From the NCBI GenBank assembly GCA_035650495.1, contig DASRHK010000090.1:1-38586 (forward strand): a stretch of DNA of 38,586 nt, read 5' to 3'. A model generated the notes under the pieces. The model saw only the letters and a program-made list of their open reading frames with translations, did not search any database and was not told the origin of the DNA. Position 1 is the stretch's first letter; each line of letters begins with the position of its first letter. This document shows positions 1 through 8,146 of this stretch, one piece after another. The position numbers were made by a program, and so were the translations under genes. The DNA comes from DASRHK01 sp035650495 (lineage in GTDB: Bacteria > Pseudomonadota > Gammaproteobacteria > Nevskiales > Nevskiaceae).

Positions 1-246
1 GCCTTCGAAGCCCGACATCGGATCGGAATGGATCTCCACGCCGGCGACCAGCGGGAACGCGCAGTCGTCGACCTCCATCACCGTGCCCTTGAGCTTCTCG
101 AGCACTTCCGGCACCGGGACTTCGAGCAGCTGCAGGATCACCGGCTGGTCGGGGCCGAGCATGGAGCCGTCGGCGACGCGGAAGATGAGCGAGTAGGCGA
201 TCTGGCCGGCCGCGCCGGTGATGGCGACCTTGACGGGCTTCTTCAT
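1..246 (-). CDS. mdh: Malate dehydrogenase, N-terminal 82 residues (cut by the window start)
   Basis: The visible protein begins MKKPVKVAITGAAGQIAYS, the classic nucleotide-binding start of the cytosolic-type bacterial malate dehydrogenase family, with the Gly-rich GAAGQI loop at residues 11-16. It continues with a conserved segment around LGPDQPVILQLLEVP and ends at GFEG at the window edge. The enzyme interconverts malate and oxaloacetate with NAD in the TCA cycle. Start ATG is at 244-246 with an AAGGA ribosome-binding site about nine bases upstream on the minus strand. It is divergent from the phosphoesterase gene. The C-terminal three quarters, including the catalytic His/Asp pair, lie outside the window, so only family membership can be judged. 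Confidence 0.93.
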   Translation of the reverse strand, partial: MKKPVKVAITGAAGQIAYSLIFRVADGSMLGPDQPVILQLLEVPVPEVLEKLKGTVMEVDDCAFPLVAGVEIHSDPMSGFEG

Positions 247-286
247 GAGCTGTTTTTCCTTGCGAGCGGTGACCAAGAAGGCGCGC

Positions 287-292
287 ATTTTA
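287..292 (-). promoter_or_regulatory. Putative -10 box for mdh
   Basis: Read on the minus strand this is TAAAAT followed by a G+C-rich stretch, 40 bases before the mdh start codon. No good -35 hexamer is visible at 17 bases, so this is a pattern call only. Confidence 0.35.
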
Positions 293-316
293 GGGCAAGA
301 TGGTCCCCGAGGCTTG

Positions 317-1849
317 ATGGGCCCCGGGGGTCCCGTGAAAAAGAAAACGCCGGTCAAAGGCCGGCATGGCGTCACACGCCGCGAGTTCATCGCGGGTGCA
401 GCAGCGGCCGCGGCGGGTGGATTGGTGCTGCCCGGGTGCGGCAAGGACAACGCGACTGCGACCGCGTCGTCACCAGCGACCGCGGGCGGCTTGCCGAATC
501 CGGCGGACGCCGGCTTCGACCACGTCGTCGTGGTGATGATGGAGAACCGCTCGTTCGATCACTTCCTCGGCTGGGTGCCGGGCGCCGACGGCGTGCAAGC
601 CGGCGTGAAGCTCAAGGATGCGAACGGCGACGAGCACGAGTCCTTCGACCTCGCGCCGAATTTCCAGAACTGCGATCTCGCCGATCCCGATCACAGCTAC
701 GACGGTGGCCGCACCGAGATCAACGACGGCGCGATGGACGGCTTCCTGCTGCCGCAACCGCCGGGCGACAAATTCCCGATCGGCTATTACACCGCCGACA
801 GCCTGCCGTTCTTCAAGGGCTGCGCCGAGAACTGGACGATCTGCGATCGTTACTTCAGCGGCATCCTGTCGCTGACCACGCCGAACCGGATCTACATGCA
901 TGCGGGGCAGACGGATCGCATCGTCAATTCCGTCGACATCTCGTCGCTGCCGACGATCTGGGATCGCATGCTCTCGGTGGGCAAGAGCGTGAAGTACTAC
1001 TACACCGACGTGTCGTACACCTCGTTCTGGGGCAGCAAGTACAAGAGCTTCTCCAAGAAGTACACGATGGCGAGCTTCGCCGCCGACATGGCCGCCGGCC
1101 CGCTGCCGGATCTCATGTTCGTCGACAACGTCGGCAATACGCTCAACGAAGGCGGCGCGATCTCGATCGACGATCATCCCTACGCCGACATCCGCGACGG
1201 TCAGGATTTCTTGAACGCGGTGTACAACGCGATCCGCGCCAACCCGAGCTGGGAGCGCACGCTGATGATCGTGAATTACGACGAGTGGGGCGGCTTCTAC
1301 GATCACGTGCCGCCGCCCTTCGCGCCCGTGTCGGATGCCGAGGCCGCGCTCGGTAACGACGGTCGCCTCGGTTGCCGCGTGCCGTGCGTGCTGATCGGGC
1401 CGCGCGCGAAGCGCGGTCACGTCGAGCACATGCAATTCGATCCGAACTCGATCCTCAACATGCTCGCGTGGCGCTTCGGCTTCGAGCCGCTCGGCGTGCG
1501 CACCGACTCCAACAACATCGCGCTGGCGCTGGATTTCGCGAGTGCGCCGAACGTCACTTCACCCGCGTTCGACGTGCCCGCCGGTCCGTTCGGCGGCGCG
1601 TGCGTCCCTGGGCAAGGCATCGCCGATCTGCTCGGATTGCCGGCGCCGCTGCCGACGGTCGGGCCGATCCCGCTGCCGGTCGACATCCAATTGCCGAGCA
1701 TTCCCGGATTCGACGTGCCGCTGACGCAACCCGACGTGCCGACGCTGCCGATCATCCAGGCGGCGATCGCCGAGAGCGCAGCGCGCAAATCGGAGCACGA
1801 CGCGGAGCTCGCCGCGCTGCGCGCGCTCGGAGCGAGCTTCGGCTTCTAG
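317..1849 (+). CDS. Tat-exported phosphoesterase, phospholipase C / acid phosphatase family
   Basis: The protein is about 510 residues. It starts with a basic stretch and the twin-arginine motif TRREFI (residues 20-25), followed by an Ala-rich hydrophobic run, which is a Tat signal. A possible but non-ideal lipobox, LPGC, puts Cys at residue 41. The mature part carries the family signature MMENRSFDHFLG (from residue 74; Glu-Asn bind metal in this family), a TTPNR segment and the late YDEWGGFYDHVPPP motif. The family hydrolyses phospholipid or other phosphate esters in the periplasm or at the surface; the substrate cannot be told from sequence. The C-terminus is a Pro-rich stretch and short helix. 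ATG 317 follows GAGG by four bases; a GTG at 335 is an alternative that keeps the whole signal. It converges on the SPFH gene with a 10-base gap. Confidence 0.85.
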   Translation: MGPGGPVKKKTPVKGRHGVTRREFIAGAAAAAAGGLVLPGCGKDNATATASSPATAGGLPNPADAGFDHVVVVMMENRSFDHFLGWVPGADGVQAGVKLKDANGDEHESFDLAPNFQNCDLADPDHSYDGGRTEINDGAMDGFLLPQPPGDKFPIGYYTADSLPFFKGCAENWTICDRYFSGILSLTTPNRIYMHAGQTDRIVNSVDISSLPTIWDRMLSVGKSVKYYYTDVSYTSFWGSKYKSFSKKYTMASFAADMAAGPLPDLMFVDNVGNTLNEGGAISIDDHPYADIRDGQDFLNAVYNAIRANPSWERTLMIVNYDEWGGFYDHVPPPFAPVSDAEAALGNDGRLGCRVPCVLIGPRAKRGHVEHMQFDPNSILNMLAWRFGFEPLGVRTDSNNIALALDFASAPNVTSPAFDVPAGPFGGACVPGQGIADLLGLPAPLPTVGPIPLPVDIQLPSIPGFDVPLTQPDVPTLPIIQAAIAESAARKSEHDAELAALRALGASFGF

Positions 1850-1859
1850 TCAGCTCGGG

Positions 1860-2663
1860 TTATTTGGCGCCGAGGTTCAGGAACGGCATCGCGCCGCCGT
1901 TGACGTTGGGCAGGTGGCCGTCCCACTTGTCGATCGCCATGCGCTGCACTTCGATCTCGCGCAGCTTGATCAGGTCGGGCGTGATTTCCTGCTTCTGTGC
2001 TTTCAGCGCCGCGGCTTCGGCTTCCGCCATCGCCACCTTCTGCTGAGCCTCGACCTGGATGCGCTCGAGATCGCGCTTGGCCTTGAGCGCGAGCTGCTCG
2101 GCTTCCTGCTTCGCCTCGATCGCGGCGTTGAAGCTGTGCGAGAACTGGAAATTGGTGATCGAGAAATCGTCGACCAGCAGGCCGCCGCCGGTGAGCTCGC
2201 GCAGCTTGGTGTCCAGCAGCTCGCGGATCGCGTGACGCACTTCCTCGCGCTTGGTGATGAGCTCCTCGGCCGTGTAACGCGCAGTGACCGCCTTGAACGT
2301 CTCCTGGATCTGCGGCGCGACGATGGTGTCTTCGTAGCCGAGCCCGACGTGCTGGTAGAAGCTCGCGATGTCCTTCGCGCTCAAGTGGTACTGCAGCGCG
2401 ATGTGCGTGGTCACCGACTGCAGGTCGCGGCTCGCGGCGTCGCCTTGCGAATCGACCTTCTGGATCCGCGTGCTGACGCTGACCACGCGCGACAGCGGAT
2501 TGATCAGGTGCAGGCCTTCGTCGAGCGCTTCGGGCGAGACCTTGCCGAAGGTGGTGACGACGCCCTTGTGACCGGCGGCCACGCTGGTGAACGGCGACAG
2601 CCGGATCAGCAGGACGGCAAGGACGACGATCAGGACGATCGGCACGACGGATCGCGCGTTCAT
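1860..2663 (-). CDS. SPFH/prohibitin-family membrane protein
   Basis: This is a 267-residue protein with one N-terminal membrane segment (about residues 6-24, Val/Ile/Leu-rich). An SPFH (band 7) domain follows: GHKGVVTTFGKVSPEALDEG, then the DPLSR-like and IQKVDSQ strands. After it comes a long Ala/Glu/Lys-rich coiled coil (about residues 185-235, AIEAKQEAEQLALKAKRD). Bacterial prohibitin-like proteins form large membrane rings that often modulate FtsH-type proteases or membrane domains; no protease gene is beside it here, so its partner is unknown. The start ATG (2661-2663) has a GGGGAG ribosome site about eight bases upstream. It is divergent from the DUF4394 lipoprotein gene, with 75 bases between the two starts. 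Confidence 0.88.
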   Translation of the reverse strand: MNARSVVPIVLIVVLAVLLIRLSPFTSVAAGHKGVVTTFGKVSPEALDEGLHLINPLSRVVSVSTRIQKVDSQGDAASRDLQSVTTHIALQYHLSAKDIASFYQHVGLGYEDTIVAPQIQETFKAVTARYTAEELITKREEVRHAIRELLDTKLRELTGGGLLVDDFSITNFQFSHSFNAAIEAKQEAEQLALKAKRDLERIQVEAQQKVAMAEAEAAALKAQKQEITPDLIKLREIEVQRMAIDKWDGHLPNVNGGAMPFLNLGAK

Positions 2664-2738
2664 GCGGCAACTCCCCGGAGGTGGCCGGGCGAGTGTACTA
2701 TCGGGTTGCAGGTCTAGCGGTTCATTTGGGGGGAAATC

Positions 2739-4217
2739 ATGAAGGGCCTTGGGAAAGCGGCACTGCTGTGCCTCGCGCTGGCGATGGCTGGCTGCAACAA
2801 CGATGACAATCCGCCGCCGACCGACACCGGTGGCGGCGGCGACAACAACGGCGGCAACGACAACGGTGGCGGGATCCACCAGTCCGGCCCCGCGATGATC
2901 CTCGGCGTCGAAGGCACGAGCCTGCTGCAGTTCAAGGCGGCTAGCCCCGAGACGATCCTCAACGAAGAGCCGCTGCGCGGCTACGTCGGCGAAGGCACCG
3001 GCTCGGCCCCGAGCGTGATCGGCATCGACTTCCGCGGCAACGGCGTGCTCTACGCGCTGATGAGCGACAACCGCCTCTACACCGTCGACGTCAGCACGGG
3101 GCAGGCGACGCTCGTCGGCACCTTGCCGACCGGAGCGGCGACGCTGATCACGTTCAACTGGGATCCGTCGCGCGATCGCATCCGCGCGCTCGGCATGAAC
3201 GGCACCAACTTCGAGTTCAATCCTGACGCGACGCTCTTCGCACAAGAGACGTCGCTCACTTACGCGGGCGGCGATCCGCACGCCGGCCAGACGCCCGACG
3301 TCGAGGGCATCGCGTTCGGCGCTGCGACCACGAGCGGCGGCACCGCGAGCGCGACGGCGTGGGGCATCGACAGCACGCAACAGACGCTGGTCACCATCGG
3401 CAGCGCCGGCGAAACGCCGAGCTCGCCGGATCAGGGCCAGGTGTTCACGGCGCACGCGCTGTCGTCCGCAGTCGAGACGAGCGGCGTTCCGGCGCCGTTC
3501 GACATCGAGACCGTCGCCAATCCGGCGGGCTATCTCACCATCTACGACGGCACTGCGACGCACGTATTCCAGGTGAACCTTGCGAGCGGCGCGCTCAGCG
3601 ATCTCGGCTTCGTCGGCCACGATCGCCATCTGCGCTCGATCGCAGTGATCCCGGGAACCTCGGGGCTCGGCGATCAGACGGGCGGCGGCGTCGGCAATCC
3701 GGAGCTGTGCTCGATCCCGATCCAGGGCGCGGGTGCGACGGCGACCGTCGGCCTGCCGACGGCGAACTGCCTGAGCTGCGACGTGCTGAATCCGAACAAC
3801 GTCATCGACGGCAACGCCGACAACTTCGCGCGCTTCCAGTATTCGGTCGCGGCGCTGCTCGCCGGGATCGACCTCACCGTCACGGCGCCGACCGTCTATC
3901 CGGCCGGCTACATCGCCGGCGGCGTGTTCGCGTTCCCGGGCGTCGATCTGCTGGAAGTGACCGTCGCGCCGGATCTCACGATCACGACGCTGCTCGCCGG
4001 GACGGAGCAGGAGAGCGTCACGCTGGGCGGCGACACGATCATCCTCGACATCGCGGGCAACGTGGTCGACACCACCAAGTTCTTCGCGGGCTTCACCACG
4101 ACCAAGCCGTTCGACGCGGTGCGCGTGCTGCCGAGCGACGGCATCATCGGCGCGCTGACGCAGCTCGACATGTACTCGGCGTGCGCCGGAGCCGACAGCG
4201 AGGGCGCGTTCCCGTAA
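2739..4217 (+). CDS. DUF4394-domain lipoprotein with an extra C-terminal domain
   Basis: This is a 492-residue exported protein. The signal peptide ends in a lipobox MAGC (Cys19), followed by a disordered Asn/Asp/Gly/Pro linker to about residue 45. Residues about 50-310 match the DUF4394 pattern of repeated blades (LRGYVGEG, IGIDFRGNGVLYALM, NWDPSRDRIRAL, and HLRSIAVIPG near the end), which resembles a beta-propeller. The last 170 residues form a separate Cys-containing region (CSIPIQG, NCLSC, SAC) that I do not recognise; it looks like a beta-sandwich. It sits at the outer membrane or periplasm by lipidation and its function is unknown. The ATG follows a strong GGGGGG run by seven bases. A bidirectional terminator lies just after the stop. 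Confidence 0.82.
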   Translation: MKGLGKAALLCLALAMAGCNNDDNPPPTDTGGGGDNNGGNDNGGGIHQSGPAMILGVEGTSLLQFKAASPETILNEEPLRGYVGEGTGSAPSVIGIDFRGNGVLYALMSDNRLYTVDVSTGQATLVGTLPTGAATLITFNWDPSRDRIRALGMNGTNFEFNPDATLFAQETSLTYAGGDPHAGQTPDVEGIAFGAATTSGGTASATAWGIDSTQQTLVTIGSAGETPSSPDQGQVFTAHALSSAVETSGVPAPFDIETVANPAGYLTIYDGTATHVFQVNLASGALSDLGFVGHDRHLRSIAVIPGTSGLGDQTGGGVGNPELCSIPIQGAGATATVGLPTANCLSCDVLNPNNVIDGNADNFARFQYSVAALLAGIDLTVTAPTVYPAGYIAGGVFAFPGVDLLEVTVAPDLTITTLLAGTEQESVTLGGDTIILDIAGNVVDTTKFFAGFTTTKPFDAVRVLPSDGIIGALTQLDMYSACAGADSEGAFP

Positions 4218-4232
4218 ACGCGGATGCGGGAG

Positions 4233-4263
4233 AAAAAAGCCCCGGGACTTCCGGGGCTTTTTT
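4233..4263. terminator. Bidirectional intrinsic terminator between the DUF4394 gene and glpK
   Basis: The stem GCCCCGG (4239-4245) pairs with CCGGGGC (4251-4257) across a GACTT loop. It is flanked by six A on the left and a run of eight T on the right, so it works in either direction for two convergent genes. Confidence 0.93.
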
Positions 4264-4264
4264 T

Positions 4265-5743
4265 TCAGCTCGTCTTCACGCGCACGATCGCCTGCTTCCA
4301 GCCCTCGTAATGCTGGTCGGCCTTGCGCGCCGGCCAGGTCGGGACGAAGCGCCGATCGGCTTTCCACAGCTTGGCGATCTCGTCGAGCGAGCTGTAGACG
4401 CCGCTCGCGAGCCCGGCGAGGAACGCGGCGCCGAGCGCGGTCGTCTCCACCGTCTGCGGCCGCACGACGGGAATCTGCAGGATGTCCGCGAGGCACTGCG
4501 TGAGCCAGTCGTTGACCACCATGCCGCCATCGACGCGCAGCTCAGTCGGCGCGCACGCGTCTTCCGACATCGCCGCCAGCAGGTCGCGCGTCTGATAGCA
4601 GACCGACTCGAGCGCCGCGCGCACGATGTGCGCGATCCCCGAATCGCGCGTCAGCCCGAAGATCGCGCCGCGCGCTTGCGGATCCCAATGCGGCGCGCCG
4701 AGCCCGGTGAACGCCGGCACGAGATACACGCCCTGCGAATCGTCGATCGACTTCGCGAGCTGCTCGGTGTCGCCCGCGGTGCGGATCAGGTGCACCGCGT
4801 CGCGCAGCCACTGCACCGCGGCGCCGGCGACGAAGATGCTGCCTTCCATCGCGTAGGTCGTGCGCCCGTTCAACCGGTACGCGACCGTCGACAGCAAGCG
4901 GTTCTTCGACAGCTGCAGCTCGTCGCCGGTGTTGAGCACGAGGAAGCAGCCGGTGCCGTAAGTCGACTTGCTCATGCCCGACGAGAAGCACGCCTGGCCG
5001 ACGGTGGCCGCCTGCTGATCTCCGGCGATGCCGCGGATCGGCACCGGCTGGCCGAGCAGCGCCGGATCGGTGTTGCCGAAGTCGGCCGCACAGTCCTTCA
5101 CTTCGGGCAGCAGCGCTTTCGGCACGTTGAAGAATTTCAGGAGCTCGTCGTCCCAGCTCTGCGTGCGCACGTTGAACAGCGCGGTGCGCGACGCGTTGGT
5201 GGCGTCGGTCGCGTGCACCTTGCCCCCGGTGAGCTTGAAGAGCAGCCACGAATCGATCGTGCCGAACGCGAGCTCGCCCTTCTCCGCGCGACCGCGCGCA
5301 CCCGGCACCTTGTCGAGCATCCACGCGATCTTCGTCGCGGAGAAATACGGATCGACCAGCAATCCGGTCTTCTCGGCGATCCAGCCGTTGCGATCCTGAT
5401 GCTGCTTGCAGAACTCCGCGGTGCGACGGTCCTGCCAGACGATCGCAGGATGGATCGGCTTGCCGCTCGCGCGCTCCCAGATCACGGTGGTCTCGCGCTG
5501 ATTGGTGATGCCGATGGCGGCGATGTCCTTGGTCGCGAGCCGCGCGGCCTTGATCGCCTCGCGCATCGTCTTGATGGTGTCGTCCCAGATGCGGTTCGCG
5601 TCGTGCTCGACCCAGCCGGGCTGCGGATACGATTGCGGCAGCTCGAGCTGCGCGACGCCGAGCTTGGCTCCGCGCTTGTCGAACACGATCGAGCGCGTGC
5701 TCGTGGTGCCCTGGTCGATCGCGAGTAGCGCCGCGGCAGCCAT
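4265..5743 (-). CDS. glpK: Glycerol kinase
   Basis: This is a 492-residue FGGY-family kinase, close to the usual 500. It starts MAAAALLAIDQGTTSTRS with the phosphate-1 loop DQGTTSTRS. It has the glycerol-binding region QSYPQPGWVEHD, the KSTYGTGCF nucleotide segment, AMEGSIFVAGAAVQWLRD, and the adenosine motif GGMVVNDWL near the C-terminus. It phosphorylates glycerol with ATP to sn-glycerol-3-phosphate in the cytoplasm. The start ATG (5741-5743) has a GGAGGA ribosome site ten bases upstream; longer in-frame extensions run into the neighbouring divergent gene and lack family similarity. No glpF or glpD is adjacent. It is divergent from the lipase-like gene at 5796, which could share its regulation, since lipolysis of acylglycerols yields glycerol. 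Confidence 0.97.
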   Translation of the reverse strand: MAAAALLAIDQGTTSTRSIVFDKRGAKLGVAQLELPQSYPQPGWVEHDANRIWDDTIKTMREAIKAARLATKDIAAIGITNQRETTVIWERASGKPIHPAIVWQDRRTAEFCKQHQDRNGWIAEKTGLLVDPYFSATKIAWMLDKVPGARGRAEKGELAFGTIDSWLLFKLTGGKVHATDATNASRTALFNVRTQSWDDELLKFFNVPKALLPEVKDCAADFGNTDPALLGQPVPIRGIAGDQQAATVGQACFSSGMSKSTYGTGCFLVLNTGDELQLSKNRLLSTVAYRLNGRTTYAMEGSIFVAGAAVQWLRDAVHLIRTAGDTEQLAKSIDDSQGVYLVPAFTGLGAPHWDPQARGAIFGLTRDSGIAHIVRAALESVCYQTRDLLAAMSEDACAPTELRVDGGMVVNDWLTQCLADILQIPVVRPQTVETTALGAAFLAGLASGVYSSLDEIAKLWKADRRFVPTWPARKADQHYEGWKQAIVRVKTS

Positions 5744-5795
5744 GTCGAAGTCTCCTCCGCTATGATCGGGAGCAAACCCTAACTCAAGCCACGCG

Positions 5796-6716
5796 TTGAA
5801 GACCAGCACGCTCAAGATCGCGGCGCCCAATGGTCCCGCCCTCCACACGCATCGCTGGCTACCGGAGGGCGATCCGCGCGCGACGCTGCTCATCGTCCAC
5901 GGCATGGCCGAGCACGGCGGCCGCTACGCGCGATTCGCCAAGCTGCTCACCGACGCCGGCATCGCGGTCTACGCGCTCGACCTGCCGGGGCACGGCCGCA
6001 CATCGAGTCCCACCGATCTCGGTCACTTCGCCAACCGCAACGGCTGGAGTGTCGCGCTCGGAGCGATCCACGCGGTGCACAGCTCGATCGCGGAGCGCGA
6101 CGGCAAGCGGCCGCTCTTCATCCTCGGCCACAGCATGGGCTCGTTCCTGGTGCAGCACTATCTGGTCGAGCACGGCAACAAGCTCGACGGCGCGATCCTG
6201 TCGGCGACCAACGGCGATCTCGGCTTGCTCCGCGCGATCGGGCTTGCGCTGATCCGCGCGGAGGCGCTGATCTTCGGCCGGCGCCATCGCAGCGCGCTCG
6301 CCGAGGCGATGACGTTCAAGGAGTTCAACAAGAAGTTCAAGCCGAATCGCACCGAGTTCGACTGGCTCTCGCGCGACGACGCCGAAGTCGACAAGTACAT
6401 CGCCGATCCGCTGTGCGGCTTCCGGTGCACGACCGGGCTGTGGATCGATCTGCTCAAGGCCAGCGCGCGGCTCACCGACATCGCGCGCCTGTCGCGCATC
6501 CCGAAAACGTTGCCGGTGCTGCTGATCGCGGGCTCGGTCGATCCCGCGAGCAATGGCGCGACGGGTCCGAAAGTCCTGGAACAGGCTTATCGCGCAGCGG
6601 GTCTCAAGGATGTGACCGTGAGCATCTACGACGGCGCGCGCCACGAGCTGCTCAACGAGACGTGCCGCAACGCCGTGATGGAGGAGCTCTCCGAATGGAT
6701 CGGCGCGCATCTCTGA
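5796..6716 (+). CDS. Monoacylglycerol-lipase-like alpha/beta hydrolase (TTG start)
   Basis: This is a 306-residue serine hydrolase of the monoglyceride lipase / hydrolase-4 (S33-like) family. The oxyanion strand LLIVHGMAEHGGRYARFA (from about residue 31) is the family hallmark. GHSMGS carries the nucleophile Ser at about residue 114, and DGARHELLNE near residue 280 carries the catalytic His. No signal peptide is seen, so it probably acts in the cytoplasm on monoacylglycerols or similar esters. An in-frame stop at 5763 and the absence of ATG or GTG before the conserved core leave TTG 5796 as the only sensible start; the ribosome site is weak. Only 52 bases separate it from the divergent glpK. 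Its 3' end overlaps the DUF547 gene by 22 bases, so the two are likely co-translated. Confidence 0.85.
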   Translation: MKTSTLKIAAPNGPALHTHRWLPEGDPRATLLIVHGMAEHGGRYARFAKLLTDAGIAVYALDLPGHGRTSSPTDLGHFANRNGWSVALGAIHAVHSSIAERDGKRPLFILGHSMGSFLVQHYLVEHGNKLDGAILSATNGDLGLLRAIGLALIRAEALIFGRRHRSALAEAMTFKEFNKKFKPNRTEFDWLSRDDAEVDKYIADPLCGFRCTTGLWIDLLKASARLTDIARLSRIPKTLPVLLIAGSVDPASNGATGPKVLEQAYRAAGLKDVTVSIYDGARHELLNETCRNAVMEELSEWIGAHL

Positions 6717-7513
6717 TCACGGTGCTGCTCCTCGCCGCAGGAGCAGCGTTCGGCGCACCGAGCGCATCGCTGTGGGAGCGCTGGAGCGCGCACGACGACA
6801 CCAACAAGGCGACGATCGATCACTCCGCGTGGGACCAGTTCCTGGAGAGATACGTGAAGCGCGGCGCCGATGGCATCAATCGCGTGCCCTACGGGTCGAT
6901 CGCCGGCGCCGATCGCAAGAAGCTCGGCGACTATCTCGCGTCGCTGCAGGCGACGCCGGTCAGCAAGTACTCGCGCGCCGAGCAGCGCGCGTACTGGATC
7001 AACCTCTACAACGCGGCCACGGTCGATCTCGTGATCGCGCACTATCCGGTGGCTTCGATCCGCGACATCAGCATCTCGCCGGGGTGGTTCGCGTCGGGTC
7101 CCTGGGGCAAGAAGCTGCTCAAGGTCGAAGGCGAGGAAGTCTCGCTCGACGACATCGAGCACCGCATCCTGCGTCCAATCTGGCGCGATCCGCGTAATCA
7201 CTACGCAGTGAACTGCGCGTCGCTGGGCTGCCCGAACCTGCAGCCGCACGCGTTCACGGCTTCGTTCATGGAGGCGATGCTGGACGAAGGGGCGAGGGCG
7301 TACGTGAATCATCCGCGCGGCGCGCACGTGCGGGACGACGGACTGCTGGAGGTGTCCAGCATCTACAAGTGGTTCGTCTCGGATTTCGGCGGCGAGCGCG
7401 GCGTGCTGGAGCACTTGCGGCAATATGCGGGCCCGGAGCTTTCGCAAGAGCTCGGGGGCAAGACCGAGATCATCGACTATCGGTACGACTGGACGTTGAA
7501 CGACGCGAAGTAG
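6695..7513 (+). CDS. DUF547-domain exported protein
   Basis: This is a 272-residue protein. It starts MDRRASLITVLLLAAGAAFG, a Sec signal peptide likely cleaved near AFGAPS. The DUF547 core is clear: SRAEQRAYWINLYNAATVDL (about residues 91-110), NHYAVNCASLGCPNL with its conserved Asn-Cys pair, and the end segment TEIIDYRYDWTLN. The family has a papain-like fold suggestion in the literature but no established activity; the conserved Cys and His are present. It is predicted periplasmic. The ATG lies inside the end of the lipase gene (22-base overlap). Its stop codon TAG is part of a GTAG-type palindrome (7510-7532). Third-party function is unknown; the operon with a lipase is the only clue. Confidence 0.85.
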   Translation: MDRRASLITVLLLAAGAAFGAPSASLWERWSAHDDTNKATIDHSAWDQFLERYVKRGADGINRVPYGSIAGADRKKLGDYLASLQATPVSKYSRAEQRAYWINLYNAATVDLVIAHYPVASIRDISISPGWFASGPWGKKLLKVEGEEVSLDDIEHRILRPIWRDPRNHYAVNCASLGCPNLQPHAFTASFMEAMLDEGARAYVNHPRGAHVRDDGLLEVSSIYKWFVSDFGGERGVLEHLRQYAGPELSQELGGKTEIIDYRYDWTLNDAK

Positions 7514-7532
7514 GAGCGGGCCTTGCCCGCGA
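7510..7532 (+). repeat. GTAG-type REP-like palindrome overlapping the DUF547 stop codon
   Basis: The sequence begins GTAGGAGCGGGCC, turns at TT, and returns GCCCGC then GA. This is a GTAG head followed by an imperfect hairpin (GCGGGC with GCCCGC). It matches the general form of the REP elements common in Pseudomonas, Stenotrophomonas and relatives. It sits between the DUF547 stop and the DoxX start. No RAYT transposase is in the window. Confidence 0.6.
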
Positions 7533-7543
7533 CGGGGACTCAA

Positions 7544-8146
7544 ATGAACGCCATGATCGCTTTGGCCCGCTGGGCCCAGAGGCTGCTCGACAAGACGCGC
7601 AAGCTCGACTTCCTCGCGCTCGTCGCGCTGCGCCTGTATCTCGCGCCGATCTTCTGGGTCGCCGGCGTGATGAAGTACCACAACTTCGACGACACGGTCT
7701 CCTGGTTCGCCGACGACCTGCACATGCCGGTGCCGTGGCTGATGGCGTTCCTCGCCACCGCGGCGGAGATCGGCGGGGCGGCGAGTCTCGTGCTCGGATT
7801 TGCGCTGCGCTGGATGTGCATCCCGATGATGGTGACGATGGGCGTCGCCATCGTCACCGTGCACTGGCAGAACGGCTGGCTCTCCGTCGCCGAAGGCATG
7901 GGCATCTTCGCCAACGAGCGCACCATGCAGGCGGCGCAGAAGCTCGCCGAGGCCAAGGAGATCCTGATGGAGCACGGCGATTACGACGCGCTGACGCAAT
8001 TCGGGTCGCTGGTGATCCTGAACAACGGCGTGGAGTTCGCCGCGACTTATCTCGTGATGCTCGCCGTGCTGTTCTTCTGGGGCGCCGGCAATTATCTCAG
8101 CGTCGATTATTGGATCCGGCGCAGGTTCATGTCGCCGTCGCCCTGA
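7544..8146 (+). CDS. DoxX-family inner-membrane protein
   Basis: This is a 200-residue membrane protein. Four hydrophobic segments are visible: about residues 22-42 (LALVALRLYLAPIFWVAGVM), 64-86, 90-110 and 160-180. The first carries the DoxX-type pattern of an Arg-containing helix followed by GVMKYHNF. DoxX proteins are small four-helix proteins linked to respiratory or redox stress functions; the role here is unknown. ATG 7544 follows GGGGAC by five bases; the longer TTG start at 7523 would fall inside the REP-like palindrome and is less likely. It is third in the lipase-DUF547-DoxX operon. The last 20 bases overlap the 3' end of the convergent c-di-GMP gene. Confidence 0.83.
   Translation: MNAMIALARWAQRLLDKTRKLDFLALVALRLYLAPIFWVAGVMKYHNFDDTVSWFADDLHMPVPWLMAFLATAAEIGGAASLVLGFALRWMCIPMMVTMGVAIVTVHWQNGWLSVAEGMGIFANERTMQAAQKLAEAKEILMEHGDYDALTQFGSLVILNNGVEFAATYLVMLAVLFFWGAGNYLSVDYWIRRRFMSPSP

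Noticed and set aside
2664..4496. N-terminal extension that would make the SPFH protein about 878 residues
   Set aside because: The extension runs antisense through the DUF4394 gene and its composition is that of a shadow frame; ATG 2661-2663 has a good ribosome site.
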